A stretch of 64,000 bases of DNA, taken from NCBI RefSeq assembly GCF_034120055.1, contig NZ_CP139368.1:868001-932000 (forward strand), written 5' to 3'. The notes below the pieces were generated by a model. That model saw nothing but the letters and a program-made list of their open reading frames with translations. It ran no database searches and had not been told where the DNA came from. The stretch is from Microbacterium rhizosphaerae. GTDB taxonomy: Bacteria; Actinomycetota; Actinomycetes; Actinomycetales; Microbacteriaceae. Both the position numbers and the translations under genes were made by a program. Shown here in pieces: positions 43,895-52,812 of this stretch. The stretch's first letter is position 1, and every line of letters begins with the position of its first letter.

Positions 43895-45295
43895 TCAGCG
43901 CAGGCGCAGGGCGTGCTCGTCTGCGAGGGCGATCGCGAGCGCTCCGCTCGGGGTCGGGTGAAAAGGCGCGGCATCCGTCACGCCCTGCACGTACGGGAAC
44001 GGCGTGCACACGCCGTGCCCGGTGAAGTCGGGCTTCGCGATCGCGAAGTCGGCGGCCTTCGCGCCCTCCGCGAGGATCGTGTTCAAGGCGGCGAGGTCGG
44101 CCTGCAGCGACTTCTGCTTCGCCGGGGTGATGCCCTGCTTCTTCAGGCACTGCACGCTGCCGGGAACAGGGTCGTAGTACTGGTTGATCACGACGAGCGG
44201 GTGGGACGGCAGCAGCTGCAGCTGGTCGAGCAGCTGCAGGTAGTCGCTGCTGAAGGTCGCCAGCTGCTGCTGGAAGAACGCCTGCTGGGCGTTGTCCGAA
44301 CAGGATGCCGAGACGGCGCAGAGCTGCAGCATGGAGATCCATTCGACGTCGTTGGCGCCGATGCTCACGATCACGACCTGGGCCTTCGCCATCTCCGGCG
44401 ACCGCAGCTGCGCCGGGATCGTGCGATCGCCGAGCGACTGCGGACCGAGGACTCCGTTGCCGATCGACGCGCCGCTGCACGCCAGGTTCGTCACCGTCCA
44501 GCCGTTGACGACGGCGAGGTCCACCGCGAACGCGTCTCGGCTGCGGCCGCACGCCTTGTCCTCGTCGGTGCCGGGAACCAGCGGGCGGTTGCCGAGGCCC
44601 GCGGCCGTCGAATCCCCGATCACGACGACGCGCTCCACCGCATCCGCCGGGCTGACAGGCGCCGAGCGCAGCGACAGCGCCGGTGACCCGCCGACGAGAT
44701 CCTGGAGCGAGTTGATCCCCTCGAGCTTGGCCGGGGCGCTGTAGGCGGTGACCATGACGCCGCCGAGATCCACGGCGAGCGCGAGCACGAGGGTCCCCGC
44801 CAGCAGCGCGGTGGTCTCCCGCCAGCCGTGCCGCAGCCATCCGGCGGCGGCGCCGGCGATCATCAGTGCGGCGACGGCGACGATGACCAGCTGCCAGATG
44901 AAGAAGCGCTGCCACCCGTCGATCAGGGCGCTCTCGAGCGTGGCGGGGGCGGCCTTCCCCTCGGCGAACTGGGTGAGCTGCTCCGACAGCGTGATGTGCG
45001 ACAGGGTGAGCCGGGGCCGGATCGGTCCGTCGAACTGGACTGTCGTCGCAAGCGATTGGCCGAACAGGTCGAGCTGTCCCGGTCCCGAGAGGCTCCATGT
45101 CGGGGCGGTGACGCCCACATACACGGTCTGGCCGGCCGTCGTCACCTTCTGCATGGGCGTGAGCCACAGCGACAGGGCGATCGCCCCTGCGGCGGCGAAG
45201 ACGACGATCAGCACGTCGATGAGCGCGCGGCGGGCGGAGCGGGCCGGCCAGGCCGCCCGCAGACGGGTTCGGAGGATGTGGATGAGGTTTCGCAT
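43895..45295 (-). CDS. Membrane-anchored SGNH/GDSL hydrolase
   Basis: This 466-residue protein has one membrane helix near residues 25-45 and two more near 130-185. The SGNH domain follows (about 215-460): block I VVVIGDSTAAGLGN (Ser), Gly/Asn block in VSIGANDVEW, and the C-terminal Asp-His part in AAPFHPTPSG. The domain should face outside, where it would hydrolyse an ester on lipids or cell-wall glycans. Cys pairs in the domain (for example VQCLKKQ, VCTPFPY) fit an extracytoplasmic location. It is divergent from dinB. Confidence 0.85.
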   Translation of the reverse strand: MRNLIHILRTRLRAAWPARSARRALIDVLIVVFAAAGAIALSLWLTPMQKVTTAGQTVYVGVTAPTWSLSGPGQLDLFGQSLATTVQFDGPIRPRLTLSHITLSEQLTQFAEGKAAPATLESALIDGWQRFFIWQLVIVAVAALMIAGAAAGWLRHGWRETTALLAGTLVLALAVDLGGVMVTAYSAPAKLEGINSLQDLVGGSPALSLRSAPVSPADAVERVVVIGDSTAAGLGNRPLVPGTDEDKACGRSRDAFAVDLAVVNGWTVTNLACSGASIGNGVLGPQSLGDRTIPAQLRSPEMAKAQVVIVSIGANDVEWISMLQLCAVSASCSDNAQQAFFQQQLATFSSDYLQLLDQLQLLPSHPLVVINQYYDPVPGSVQCLKKQGITPAKQKSLQADLAALNTILAEGAKAADFAIAKPDFTGHGVCTPFPYVQGVTDAAPFHPTPSGALAIALADEHALRLR

Positions 45296-45432
45296 GACGT
45301 CGTCGGGTAGTCGCTGAGTTCACCATCCTGCCATCCGGCCGGCCACCCCGGGCTGGACACCCGCCGCGAGCACGTCCTGCCGTCGCCGCATCCGGAATCG
45401 TCGGCACGGATGTCGGTGCGGCGTGCGATGAT

Positions 45433-45448
45433 TCGCACATAGGTTCGA
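45433..45448. promoter_or_regulatory. LexA (SOS) box upstream of dinB
   Basis: TCGCAC-ATAG-GTTCGA matches the actinobacterial LexA consensus TCGAAC-N4-GTTCGA in 11 of 12 defined positions. It ends 14 bp before dinB ATG 45463 and overlaps an alternative upstream ATG (45448), which argues against that start. DNA-damage induction of dinB is the expected outcome; the divergent SGNH gene may also be affected. Confidence 0.8.
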
Positions 45449-45462
45449 TGGACGGAGGCGGG

Positions 45463-46659
45463 ATGCGGGGCGAGGCGACCGTGCTGCACGCCGACCTCGA
45501 TGCGTTCTACGCATCCGTCGAACAGCGGGACGCGCCCGAACTGCGCGGTCGCCCGGTCATCGTCGGCGGAGGTGTCGTGCTCGCGGCGAGCTATGAGGCG
45601 AAGGCGCGCGGGGTTCGTACCGCGATGGGTGGCCGGCAGGCGCGCGACCTGTGCCCCGACGCGGTGGTGGTGCCGCCGCGGATGGATGCGTATTCCGCGG
45701 CGAGCAAGGACGTGTTCGCGATCTTCCGCGACACGACACCGCTCGTGGAGGGCCTGTCGATCGACGAGGCGTTCCTGGAGGTCGGCGGCCTGCGGCGCAT
45801 CTCCGGCACGCCGGAGCAGATCGCCGTGACGCTGCGCACGCGGGTGCGGGCGGAGGTCGGACTGGCCATCTCGGTCGGAGTGGCCCGCACGAAGTTCCTC
45901 GCCAAGGTCGCGAGCGCGGTCAGCAAGCCCGACGGACTGCTCGTCGTCGAGCCCGAGCGCGAGGAGGAGTTCCTGCTTCCGCTGCCCGTGGAGCGACTGT
46001 GGGGCGTGGGCGCCGTCACCGCCGAGAAGCTGCACCGGCTCGGCATCCACACGGTCGGACAGCTGGCCGAGCTCGAAGCGGCGACCGCCGAACGGCTGCT
46101 CGGCAGGGCGACCGGTGCGCACCTGCACGCGCTCGCCCGGCTGCGCGATCCGCGTCCGGTGGACACGACGAGACGGCGCGGATCGATCGGCTCGCAGCGC
46201 GCGCTCGGCACGCGTCCCCGGTCGCCGGCGGAGCTCGACCTGTTCCTCACCCAGATCGTCGACCGGCTCGGCCGGCGACTGCGCGACCACGACCGGGTGT
46301 GCCGGACCGTCGTGCTGCGGCTGCGCTACGGAGACTTCGCGAAGGCGACGCGCTCGCGCAGCCTTCGCTCGCCGACCGACCGCACCGCGGTGCTGCTCAC
46401 GCTCGCCCGAGGCCTGCTCGCTGCGGCACTGCCCGAGATCGAGGAGCGCGGGATCACCCTGATCGGGGTGTCCCTGACACAGCTGGCGCGCGCCGACAGC
46501 GTGCAGCCGGAGCTTCCCATCGACTGGGACGAGGGCGTGCGCCTCGACACCGTGCTGGATGCGGTGCGCGATCGATTCGGCGCGGCATCGGTCTCACGCG
46601 CCGCGCAGCTCGGCCGTGATCCGGGCTGGTCGACGCCGCTGCTGCCCGAGCACGAGTGA
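45463..46659 (+). CDS. dinB: DNA polymerase IV (Y family)
   Basis: This 398-residue translesion polymerase has the catalytic start LHADLDAFYASVEQRD, the SYEAKARGVRTAMGG finger, the SIDEAFLEV catalytic acidic motif, two helix-hairpin-helix motifs (VGAVTAEKLHRLGIHTVGQL) and the little-finger domain (RRRGSIGSQRALG). ATG 45463 has GGAGG just upstream and a LexA box before it. It performs error-prone bypass synthesis. No clear C-terminal beta-clamp motif is visible. Confidence 0.95.
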   Translation: MRGEATVLHADLDAFYASVEQRDAPELRGRPVIVGGGVVLAASYEAKARGVRTAMGGRQARDLCPDAVVVPPRMDAYSAASKDVFAIFRDTTPLVEGLSIDEAFLEVGGLRRISGTPEQIAVTLRTRVRAEVGLAISVGVARTKFLAKVASAVSKPDGLLVVEPEREEEFLLPLPVERLWGVGAVTAEKLHRLGIHTVGQLAELEAATAERLLGRATGAHLHALARLRDPRPVDTTRRRGSIGSQRALGTRPRSPAELDLFLTQIVDRLGRRLRDHDRVCRTVVLRLRYGDFAKATRSRSLRSPTDRTAVLLTLARGLLAAALPEIEERGITLIGVSLTQLARADSVQPELPIDWDEGVRLDTVLDAVRDRFGAASVSRAAQLGRDPGWSTPLLPEHE

Positions 46660-46760
46660 TCCGCACCGCTCTAGGCCGAAGTGTGAACCGTCGGCGCCGC
46701 CGGCTCGTGTTACGGATGGGACCGTCGAACAGCCGCATCAGCCCAACCGAGGTCGAGCCC

Positions 46761-47228
46761 ATGACCGTCAGAACGGAAAGTCGCCTCACCGTCGCCGCGA
46801 GCATCGTCGACGTGTGGGCGTACCTGTGCGACGTGGGGCGCTGGCCGGAATGGGCGCCGACCGTGGTCGAGTGCCGGGTGAGCGGGGGAGGCCCGTTGAC
46901 GGCGAACGGGTGGATAGAGCAGCGCGCCAGGGACCTCGGCGTGCGTCACCGCCGCCGCGAGCACGTGGCCGTTGTGGATCCACCCGGGTCCATGGCGTTC
47001 GCGGGGACGATGTGGACGTCACCGGCGCGCTGGGGGATGGAATTCGAACCGGTGGATGCCGGGCGCACCGATGCCATGATGTGGGTCGAGGTGGACCTCG
47101 CCAACGTCATGCGCGTCGTCCCCGCGCTCGCGCTCGCGCGCCAGATCCAGCGTGTGAGCGACATCGAGATGGCGGGGATCAAGGCTGCCGTCGAGGCCGA
47201 CGCGGGCATGAGGGCACGTGCGTCATGA
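46761..47228 (+). CDS. SRPBCC (START-like) family protein
   Basis: This 155-residue protein has the helix-grip fold of polyketide-cyclase/SRPBCC proteins: SRLTVAASIVDVWAYLCDVG at the start and a long final helix (RQIQRVSDIEMAGIKAAVEAD). It probably binds a small hydrophobic ligand. GAGGT precedes ATG 46761. The stop overlaps the next gene (ATGA), so it is coupled to the methyltransferase-nitroreductase ORF, perhaps in modification of a lipid or aromatic compound. Confidence 0.82.
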   Translation: MTVRTESRLTVAASIVDVWAYLCDVGRWPEWAPTVVECRVSGGGPLTANGWIEQRARDLGVRHRRREHVAVVDPPGSMAFAGTMWTSPARWGMEFEPVDAGRTDAMMWVEVDLANVMRVVPALALARQIQRVSDIEMAGIKAAVEADAGMRARAS

Positions 47229-48373
47229 GCACCTCCGAGCGCACCCGCGAGCACCTTCTCGAGGTGTACCGACGCAAGGCGAAGCATTACGACCTCATCT
47301 CGCAGCTCTCGCCCGTGCCCGGCTATCCCCAGCACGCGCAGCGCCTGCGTGCGATCCGTGCCCTCGGCTTGCGCGCCGGCGATCTGGTCGTCGATCTCGC
47401 GTGCGGGACGGGTCTCAACTTCCCGCTCCTCGAACAGGCGATCGGCCCCGACGGGCGGATCGTCGGCGTCGACCTGACCGATGCCATGCTCGCGCGGGCA
47501 CGGAGTCGCGTCGCAGCCGGCGGATGGGGCAACGTCGGCCTCGTGCAGGCCGATGCCGCGGACTACGTCTTCCCCGACGGGGTCGACGTCATCCTGTCCA
47601 CCTACGCGCTGACGCAGGTGCCGGAGTGCGGCCGTGTCGTCGCCCAGGGCGCCGCGGCGCTGTCGCGCGGGCGGCGCTGGGTCGTGCTCGACCTCAAGCT
47701 GCCGGATGCGACGCCCGGCTGGGTCTCGCGGTTCGGTATCGCCGCGGTCGGCACCTCGGCTTCCCTCGACGAGTGGATCGACCGGCGCCCCTGGGAGACC
47801 ATCCGCTCCGCGATGCAGGACAGCCTGTCGGATGCCTCCTGGACCGAGCTGTGCTTCGGGACGGCCTTCCTCGCCGTCGGCTCAGGTCGCGGCGACGTCC
47901 GTGTCCAAGACGCCCGACATCCTCGGAAGGTTCCGCGAGGCCTGGATGTTGACGCATCCATGGGTTGGAATGATGACGTCATCGACACGTTCAGAACGAG
48001 CAAGGGCACCGAGAACTACTGGGGCCCGAAGCTCATCGTGCTGCATTCGATCGGTGCGAAATCCGGCGAGATTCACCTCAATCCGGTCGTGGGCTTCCGC
48101 ACCGACGGCGGATGGCGGGTGGTGGCGTCCAAGGGCGGCGCGCCGGAGAACCCCGCCTGGTACCACAACCTCCGCGTGAACCCCACGTTCGAGATCGAGG
48201 CGCTCGTGGACGGCGACGTCGTCACGGTGCACGTCACGGCGACAGAGATCACCGGGGACGAATGGCGGGATGCGTATGACGCGATCGCCGCTGAGGAGCC
48301 GCAGTTCGGGGACTACCTCGAGAAGACGGATCGCCGCATCCCCGTCTTCCAGCTCACTCCCGTCGCCGGCTGA
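47225..48373 (+). CDS. Class I SAM methyltransferase in frame with a deazaflavin-dependent nitroreductase
   Basis: This 382-residue open frame has residues about 1-218 as a class I methyltransferase (VVDLACGTGLNFPLLE motif I, VGVDLTDAML, STYALTQVPE). Residues 246-382 are a DDN-type F420/deazaflavin nitroreductase (MGWNDDVIDTFRTSKGTENY, ASKGGAPENPAWYHNLRVNP, TDRRIPVFQL). Residues 219-245 (Arg-rich, poor third-position GC) look like non-native linker. In the +1 frame that same stretch has normal codon bias (VSKTPDILGRFREAW). It may be one fused protein, or two genes joined by a frameshift, with the DDN starting at ATG 47960. Confidence 0.75.
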   Translation: MSTSERTREHLLEVYRRKAKHYDLISQLSPVPGYPQHAQRLRAIRALGLRAGDLVVDLACGTGLNFPLLEQAIGPDGRIVGVDLTDAMLARARSRVAAGGWGNVGLVQADAADYVFPDGVDVILSTYALTQVPECGRVVAQGAAALSRGRRWVVLDLKLPDATPGWVSRFGIAAVGTSASLDEWIDRRPWETIRSAMQDSLSDASWTELCFGTAFLAVGSGRGDVRVQDARHPRKVPRGLDVDASMGWNDDVIDTFRTSKGTENYWGPKLIVLHSIGAKSGEIHLNPVVGFRTDGGWRVVASKGGAPENPAWYHNLRVNPTFEIEALVDGDVVTVHVTATEITGDEWRDAYDAIAAEEPQFGDYLEKTDRRIPVFQLTPVAG

Positions 48374-48478
48374 GGCGCCCAGCCCGTCCGCATCCGACCC
48401 GCGCGAGCCGGCGTCGGCCGAGAGGCGCGGATGCGCCGGTCGGCACGAGGCTCGACGGCTCTCGGTAGCATGCACCGC

Positions 48479-48913
48479 ATGCCCATCAAGCTGGAGAACG
48501 TCGGCATCGCCGTCCGCGACCTCGAGGCGGCCATCGCCTTCTTCACCGACCTCGGCCTGACCGTCGTCGGCCGCGACACGGTCAGCGGCGAGTGGACGGA
48601 CACCGCTGTCGGACTCGACGGCAACCACGCCAGGATCGCGATGCTCGAGACACCGGATGGCCACGGTCAGCTCGAGCTCTTCGAGTACATCCATCCCGAT
48701 GCGATCGAGACCGCGCCGACCCTCCCGAACGAGGTCGGAATGCACCGCGTCGCGTTCTCGGTCGACGACATCGACGAGGCCCTCGCGATCGCCGCACGAC
48801 ACGGATGCCACCCCCTTCGCGGTGTCGCGAATTATCAGGACGTCTACAAGCTGACGTACCTGAGGGGTCCGAGCGGCATCCTCGTGATGCTCGCCCAGGA
48901 CCTGCGCCGCTGA
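48479..48913 (+). CDS. VOC family protein (methylmalonyl-CoA-epimerase-like)
   Basis: This 144-residue protein has the start KLENVGIAVRDLEAAIAFFTDLGL, HRVAFSVDDIDEALAIA, and LTYLRGPSGILVMLAQ: two VOC modules with likely metal ligands His/Glu. The family includes glyoxalases, dioxygenases and epimerases; the substrate is undetermined. TAGCAT seven bases before ATG 48479 gives a leaderless start; an in-frame ATG at 48470 overlaps that box. Convergent with the DUF1684 gene, stop codons back to back. Confidence 0.85.
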   Translation: MPIKLENVGIAVRDLEAAIAFFTDLGLTVVGRDTVSGEWTDTAVGLDGNHARIAMLETPDGHGQLELFEYIHPDAIETAPTLPNEVGMHRVAFSVDDIDEALAIAARHGCHPLRGVANYQDVYKLTYLRGPSGILVMLAQDLRR

Positions 48914-49537
48914 TCAGCCGTGGTAGAGCTCGCCGACGGGCACCGGCGCCGCCAGCACGTTGCCCGGCTGGGCGAGCGGACATGCCCACGCGGGGTCGTA
49001 GGCGCAGGAGGGGTTGTAGGCGAAGTTGAAGTCGAGCACCATCGTGGCCCGCCCGGCGTCGGAACCGAGATCCGCACCCTTGATCGTGTCGATCAGGTAG
49101 CGGCCTCCGCCATAGGTGCCCTCCTCACGTCCCGCGAGGGCGTCGCGCAGCGGGATGAAGATCCCCCCGCCGTAGGAGGCCAGTCGCCACACGTCGAGGG
49201 AGCCGACATCCGGGATCTCCACGCGGCCGAGCCGCTCGAACGGCACGATTCCGTCGGTGCCGGTCGCGAACTCGAAGCCTCCTGGTTCGGCGGGAAGGAT
49301 CGGAAGCTCGAAGCGCCAGTCGGGTTCGTACGGCGCGATCGGCAGGCCGAGGAAGCCCGGCCTGTCCTCGGGGAGAAGGGGAGTGGCGGGATGCCGCAGC
49401 ATGAGCTCGTCCCGGCCTCGGCGCCACAGCACATGAGCGTCCCCGGCGTTCGCCGTGCGGCGCACCTCCGCGTAGAGGGCGAACACCCGCTGGCGCCAGT
49501 CGACGACCTCGAGTGCGGTGCGAGCGGTCACGGCCAT
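48914..49537 (-). CDS. DUF1684 domain protein
   Basis: This 207-residue protein has the DUF1684 features: an N-terminal helix, LWRRGRDELMLRHPATPLLP, GGGIFIPLRDALAG, GGGRYLIDTIKGAD, and DFNFAYNPSCAYDPAWACPL. Function is unknown in the family. TAGCCT exactly six bases before ATG 49537 supports a leaderless start. The conserved Cys pair in the last motif could bind metal. Confidence 0.88.
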   Translation of the reverse strand: MAVTARTALEVVDWRQRVFALYAEVRRTANAGDAHVLWRRGRDELMLRHPATPLLPEDRPGFLGLPIAPYEPDWRFELPILPAEPGGFEFATGTDGIVPFERLGRVEIPDVGSLDVWRLASYGGGIFIPLRDALAGREEGTYGGGRYLIDTIKGADLGSDAGRATMVLDFNFAYNPSCAYDPAWACPLAQPGNVLAAPVPVGELYHG

Positions 49538-49604
49538 GCGCTCAGGCTACGCGCCCGGCGCCGAGGCAGGGGTTGCGTGAGGGGGTGCCACGCAGCGCCG
49601 GTGG

Positions 49605-50210
49605 TCAGCGCAGACGTTCGAGCGGGTTCTCCCGCAGCTTGCGGACGACCCCGCCGTCGACGAGTCGGCGCGCGGAGGTCGTCGGCTTCCGTTCGGCCTG
49701 ATCGGTCACGCACGCGCTGAACTCGTCGGCGAGACGGCCCCGCGGGTACTCCTCGAGCACCTCGAGCAGGAACTCGGGAGGGAGCGCGTCCGCGTGCGCG
49801 CCGGAGATGTCCAGTGCGGTGGCCGTCTCGAGCAGGTGCCCCTCGACGTCGAACTCCGGGTCGACGCTCGGCCAGTTGTGGCGCACGATGACGTCGAGCA
49901 CACGCTGCCGGCGATCGGCATCCCATCCCGCTCCCGCCGTGAGGGCGACTGCGACGTGCCCGCCGGCGTGCTCGTACGAGATCGTGTGGTTGTCGTACTC
50001 GGTGACCGTGCCGATGTCGTGGAGAAGTGCCGCGACGTACAGCAGTTCGTGGTCGAACTCGCGAAGGCCTTCGACGACCGCGAATCCCTCGGCCCAGAGC
50101 CAGGAGCGGATGGCGTGATCCGTGATGGCCTTCGACTGGTACTCGACGGCGATGCTGCGCGCGGCCCGCGCGGCGGCGGTGTCGGGCGGAGCGAAGTCGG
50201 CGATGCGCAT
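49605..50210 (-). CDS. HD domain protein (cyanamide-hydratase-like)
   Basis: This 201-residue protein of the HD superfamily has an H at RSIAVEYQSKAITDHAIRSW, the HD pair in AALLHDIGTVTEYD, and later His in HAGGHVAV and RHNW, which together would bind one or two metals. The pattern is close to the cyanamide hydratase/HD-hydrolase group. ATG 50210 is preferred; an upstream start at 50225 would add MPQWS. Substrate unknown. Confidence 0.82.
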   Translation of the reverse strand: MRIADFAPPDTAAARAARSIAVEYQSKAITDHAIRSWLWAEGFAVVEGLREFDHELLYVAALLHDIGTVTEYDNHTISYEHAGGHVAVALTAGAGWDADRRQRVLDVIVRHNWPSVDPEFDVEGHLLETATALDISGAHADALPPEFLLEVLEEYPRGRLADEFSACVTDQAERKPTTSARRLVDGGVVRKLRENPLERLR

Positions 50211-50251
50211 GCTCCACTGTGGCACGGTGGCCGCGCGTCCCGCTGCCGGGT

Positions 50252-50689
50252 CTACGAAAGGCTCTGCGTCCGCGCGGACTGCCGCCGTGCGAGGGCGATG
50301 GCGCCGACGGCGACGTACAGCGCGGCGGCGGCCACGAATCCCACCGACATCGCGAACGACAGCCAGTCACTGCCCGTGAACATGGTGCCGACCCCCGCGA
50401 GGAACGTGAGGATGATGACGATGAAGGCCCACAGCGCCGCGCGTCGGGCGATCCCCTCGCGTCGCGCCACCAGCCAGGCGCGCACGGCGACCACGATCAG
50501 CCCGATTCCGACGAGGGCGTGCAGACCGAGGACGATCCCCGCGACGATGCGAGCCGCACCGGTGTTGTCTTCGGGACTGCCGAGGAGGTTCGCGCCCATC
50601 CCCAGCAGGAACTGGGCCGCGAGCGCGGAGAGCGCCTCGCGAGAGCGCCGGACGAGATCTTCGGAGGTGTTGCTGGATGCGGCGGACAT
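50252..50689 (-). CDS. Four-helix membrane protein, hypothetical
   Basis: This 145-residue protein has four hydrophobic segments (about 22-40, 45-75, 85-105, 112-135) and a basic C-terminus. It resembles small uncharacterised actinobacterial membrane proteins; no family is recognised. AAAGGGA precedes ATG 50689. An upstream in-frame ATG (50719) would add ten residues without a better ribosome site. Confidence 0.7.
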   Translation of the reverse strand: MSAASSNTSEDLVRRSREALSALAAQFLLGMGANLLGSPEDNTGAARIVAGIVLGLHALVGIGLIVVAVRAWLVARREGIARRAALWAFIVIILTFLAGVGTMFTGSDWLSFAMSVGFVAAAALYVAVGAIALARRQSARTQSLS

Positions 50690-51059
50690 CGGCGGTCCCT
50701 TTCGTTCGACGATTCGCATGTCGGGTCCATCCTGTTCCTGCGTCGACTCCGTGTCATCAGGCCGCCGCCGTATCTGCGCGTACTCTCCGCGGAGTAGCGC
50801 GGCGCAGGCATGCGAACCCCGTCGCTCTCGCCGATCGGGCGACGCGCAACGTGCGAGGGCGTGCGATGACCCCGGCAGGACGTTCCCCCGACCCGCCGGG
50901 GTCGTCACGACATGCCGGGCGCCGATCAGGCGACGAACATCGGGCTCCGCTGCATACGTGATTGCCCCACCAGCGTACGGTCGGGCATGAGACGCCCAGC
51001 GAGGCTTGACGCGGCTCCCCGCCCGCTGATATGCCCTCGGCCTGGGTAGGGTGGGGACG
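50690..51059. other. 370-bp gap with no gene seen
   Basis: The gap between two divergent genes contains no convincing coding frame. It holds a ten-base palindrome CTCCGCGGAG (50787-50796) of unknown role and, at its right end, the TAGGGT box (51047-51052) of the TPR gene. Nothing else stands out. Confidence 0.5.
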
Positions 51060-51614
51060 GTGTGCGCGACTGCTGCCGATGACCCTGCAACCTCCCCCGA
51101 CGGGCGGACCACCGGAGTGGATGCGGCGCTGCAGGCTGCGATCGACCTCGGATACGAGCGGCGCGACCGCGGGAACATGGGCCCGACGATCGCGTACTTC
51201 CGCGAGCTTCTGGAGCAGCATCCCGACGAGGCCGTCGTGGTCTACGAAGTCGCCGGCGCGTACGACACGGCGGGAGAGGAGCAGACGGCGCTCGGCTATT
51301 ACGAGCGCGCGCTGTCGATCGGCCTCAGCGGTGACGTCCTGCGCCGCTGTCTCTGCCAGTACGCCAGCACGCTGCGGTGGCTCGGGGGCTTCGACGAGTC
51401 GCTGGCGGCGCTCGAGCGGGCGCAGCGCGAGTTCCCCGATTCGGATGCCGTCCGCGTCTTCCGTGCCCTCACCCTGAACGACGCCGGGATGACGGATGCC
51501 GCGGTCGCCGAGCTTCTCGCGGTGATCGTGGACCACGACGACACCGACCTCGGACGCTGGCGCGACGGCTTGCGCGGCCTCGCCGGCTGGCTCGCCGACG
51601 GCCGTCCGGACTGA
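51060..51614 (+). CDS. Tetratricopeptide-repeat protein
   Basis: This 184-residue protein has about three TPR units (TIAYFRELLEQHPDEAVVVYE, EEQTALGYYERALSIGLSGD, FDESLAALERAQREFPDSDA). The family mediates protein contacts, and no enzyme domain is present. TAGGGT lies seven bases before GTG 51060, so the leaderless start begins MCATAADD. An in-frame GTG at 51051 overlaps the box and is rejected. Partners are unknown. Confidence 0.85.
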   Translation: MCATAADDPATSPDGRTTGVDAALQAAIDLGYERRDRGNMGPTIAYFRELLEQHPDEAVVVYEVAGAYDTAGEEQTALGYYERALSIGLSGDVLRRCLCQYASTLRWLGGFDESLAALERAQREFPDSDAVRVFRALTLNDAGMTDAAVAELLAVIVDHDDTDLGRWRDGLRGLAGWLADGRPD

Positions 51615-51723
51615 CGCATCCGGGGGCGCGCAGGGCGCCCAGGGCACCGCCTGTCGATCCGCCGACCACAGCATCGTCATCGTGGTGAACCGCCCGCGAG
51701 TGCGGGGGGACGAAGGAGCGAAC

Positions 51724-52101
51724 ATGAGCAACGCCACCCACATCACGGGCGTCCGGACGGTCAGCATCCCCGTCGAGGATCAGGAGGCGGCGCTCGCCTT
51801 CTACACCGCGACGCTGGGCTTCGCCCTGCTCCGGGACGCGCCGCTCGCCAACGGGGGCCGATGGATCGAGCTGGCGCCGTCCGAGGATGACGTCATCCTG
51901 ACCCTCGAGCCGGCACGGCCGGACGTCACGCGCGGTGCGATCGGCATCCGCTTCACGACGGACGACATCGACGAGGCCCGATCCGTGCTCCTGCGCCGCG
52001 GGGTCGACGTCGACGAGATGCTGGCGTGGCCCGGGATCCCGCGGATGTTCGCGTTCCGCGACCCCGACGGCAACGCCTTCTCGATCACCGCCACCGCGTG
52101 A
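51724..52101 (+). CDS. VOC family protein
   Basis: This 125-residue small VOC protein has TVSIPVEDQEAALAFYTATLGF, GIRFTTDDIDEARSVL and FAFRDPDGNAFSITAT. The pattern matches single-domain glyoxalase-like proteins that dimerise; the substrate is unknown. GAAGGAG precedes ATG 51724, better than the upstream GTG at 51682. No operon partner. Confidence 0.85.
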   Translation: MSNATHITGVRTVSIPVEDQEAALAFYTATLGFALLRDAPLANGGRWIELAPSEDDVILTLEPARPDVTRGAIGIRFTTDDIDEARSVLLRRGVDVDEMLAWPGIPRMFAFRDPDGNAFSITATA

Positions 52102-52338
52102 CGACGGCGGAGCGGCGACGTCCCTCCGCAGCCCCTCTCCCCCGAATTCCCGGCACAGCCTGCGCCTTCGCCACGCGTTCCGCAACGGGGTTGACGGGAG
52201 CGCGATCGGCGCGCACCCTCGACCGCGTACGACCCCGCTCCCGAGCCTGAGCCGAGGGGATCCTCGGACGGCTGTGAGAGACGGGTGCGCCCTCGGAGCC
52301 GATGGCGAGGGCGGAAGCACGGAACGAAGGGAGACGGC

Positions 52339-52812
52339 GTGGGCCGCATCCACCGCAAGAGCATCCGTCGCACCGAACCGGCCCTGCGGGGCATCGACCG
52401 ACTGGTGCGGAACATCGAGACAGGCCGTTTCGAGCGGTCGCTCTCGGCGCTGACGGCAGTCGGAGCAGTCGTCACGGCCGGTGAGATCTACTTCGAGCAC
52501 GACAAGGCGAGCTTCGGGAACAGATGGATGTGGGTCCCCGTCGTCCTCGGGCCGATCGGGGCCGTCGCCGGCATCGCCGGTGTCGTCAGCAAGACGGCGG
52601 CCAAGACCGTGCTGCCGATCGCCGCCGCCACGATCATCGCCAACGGCCTGCAGGGCACGTACCTGCACGCGCGCGGGGTCGCCCAGAAACCCGGCGGCTG
52701 GCGCAACCTCCGCTACAACCTGGAGATGGGACCACCGCTGCTCGCGCCGCTCCTGGTGACGCTGGTCGGGGGAATGGGACTGCTCGCGGCGATCCTGAGG
52801 CGGGAGCGATGA
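52339..52812 (+). CDS. Membrane protein at the head of the GMC/ThDP operon
   Basis: This 157-residue protein has a basic N-terminus and three hydrophobic segments (about 35-50, 63-105, 130-153). No known domain recognised. AAGGGAG precedes GTG 52339, and its stop overlaps the next gene (ATGA). It is the first of five tightly packed genes and could be the membrane anchor for the oxidoreductase encoded two genes later. In the 237-bp upstream gap TTGACG (52190) is a possible -35. Confidence 0.78.
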   Translation: MGRIHRKSIRRTEPALRGIDRLVRNIETGRFERSLSALTAVGAVVTAGEIYFEHDKASFGNRWMWVPVVLGPIGAVAGIAGVVSKTAAKTVLPIAAATIIANGLQGTYLHARGVAQKPGGWRNLRYNLEMGPPLLAPLLVTLVGGMGLLAAILRRER

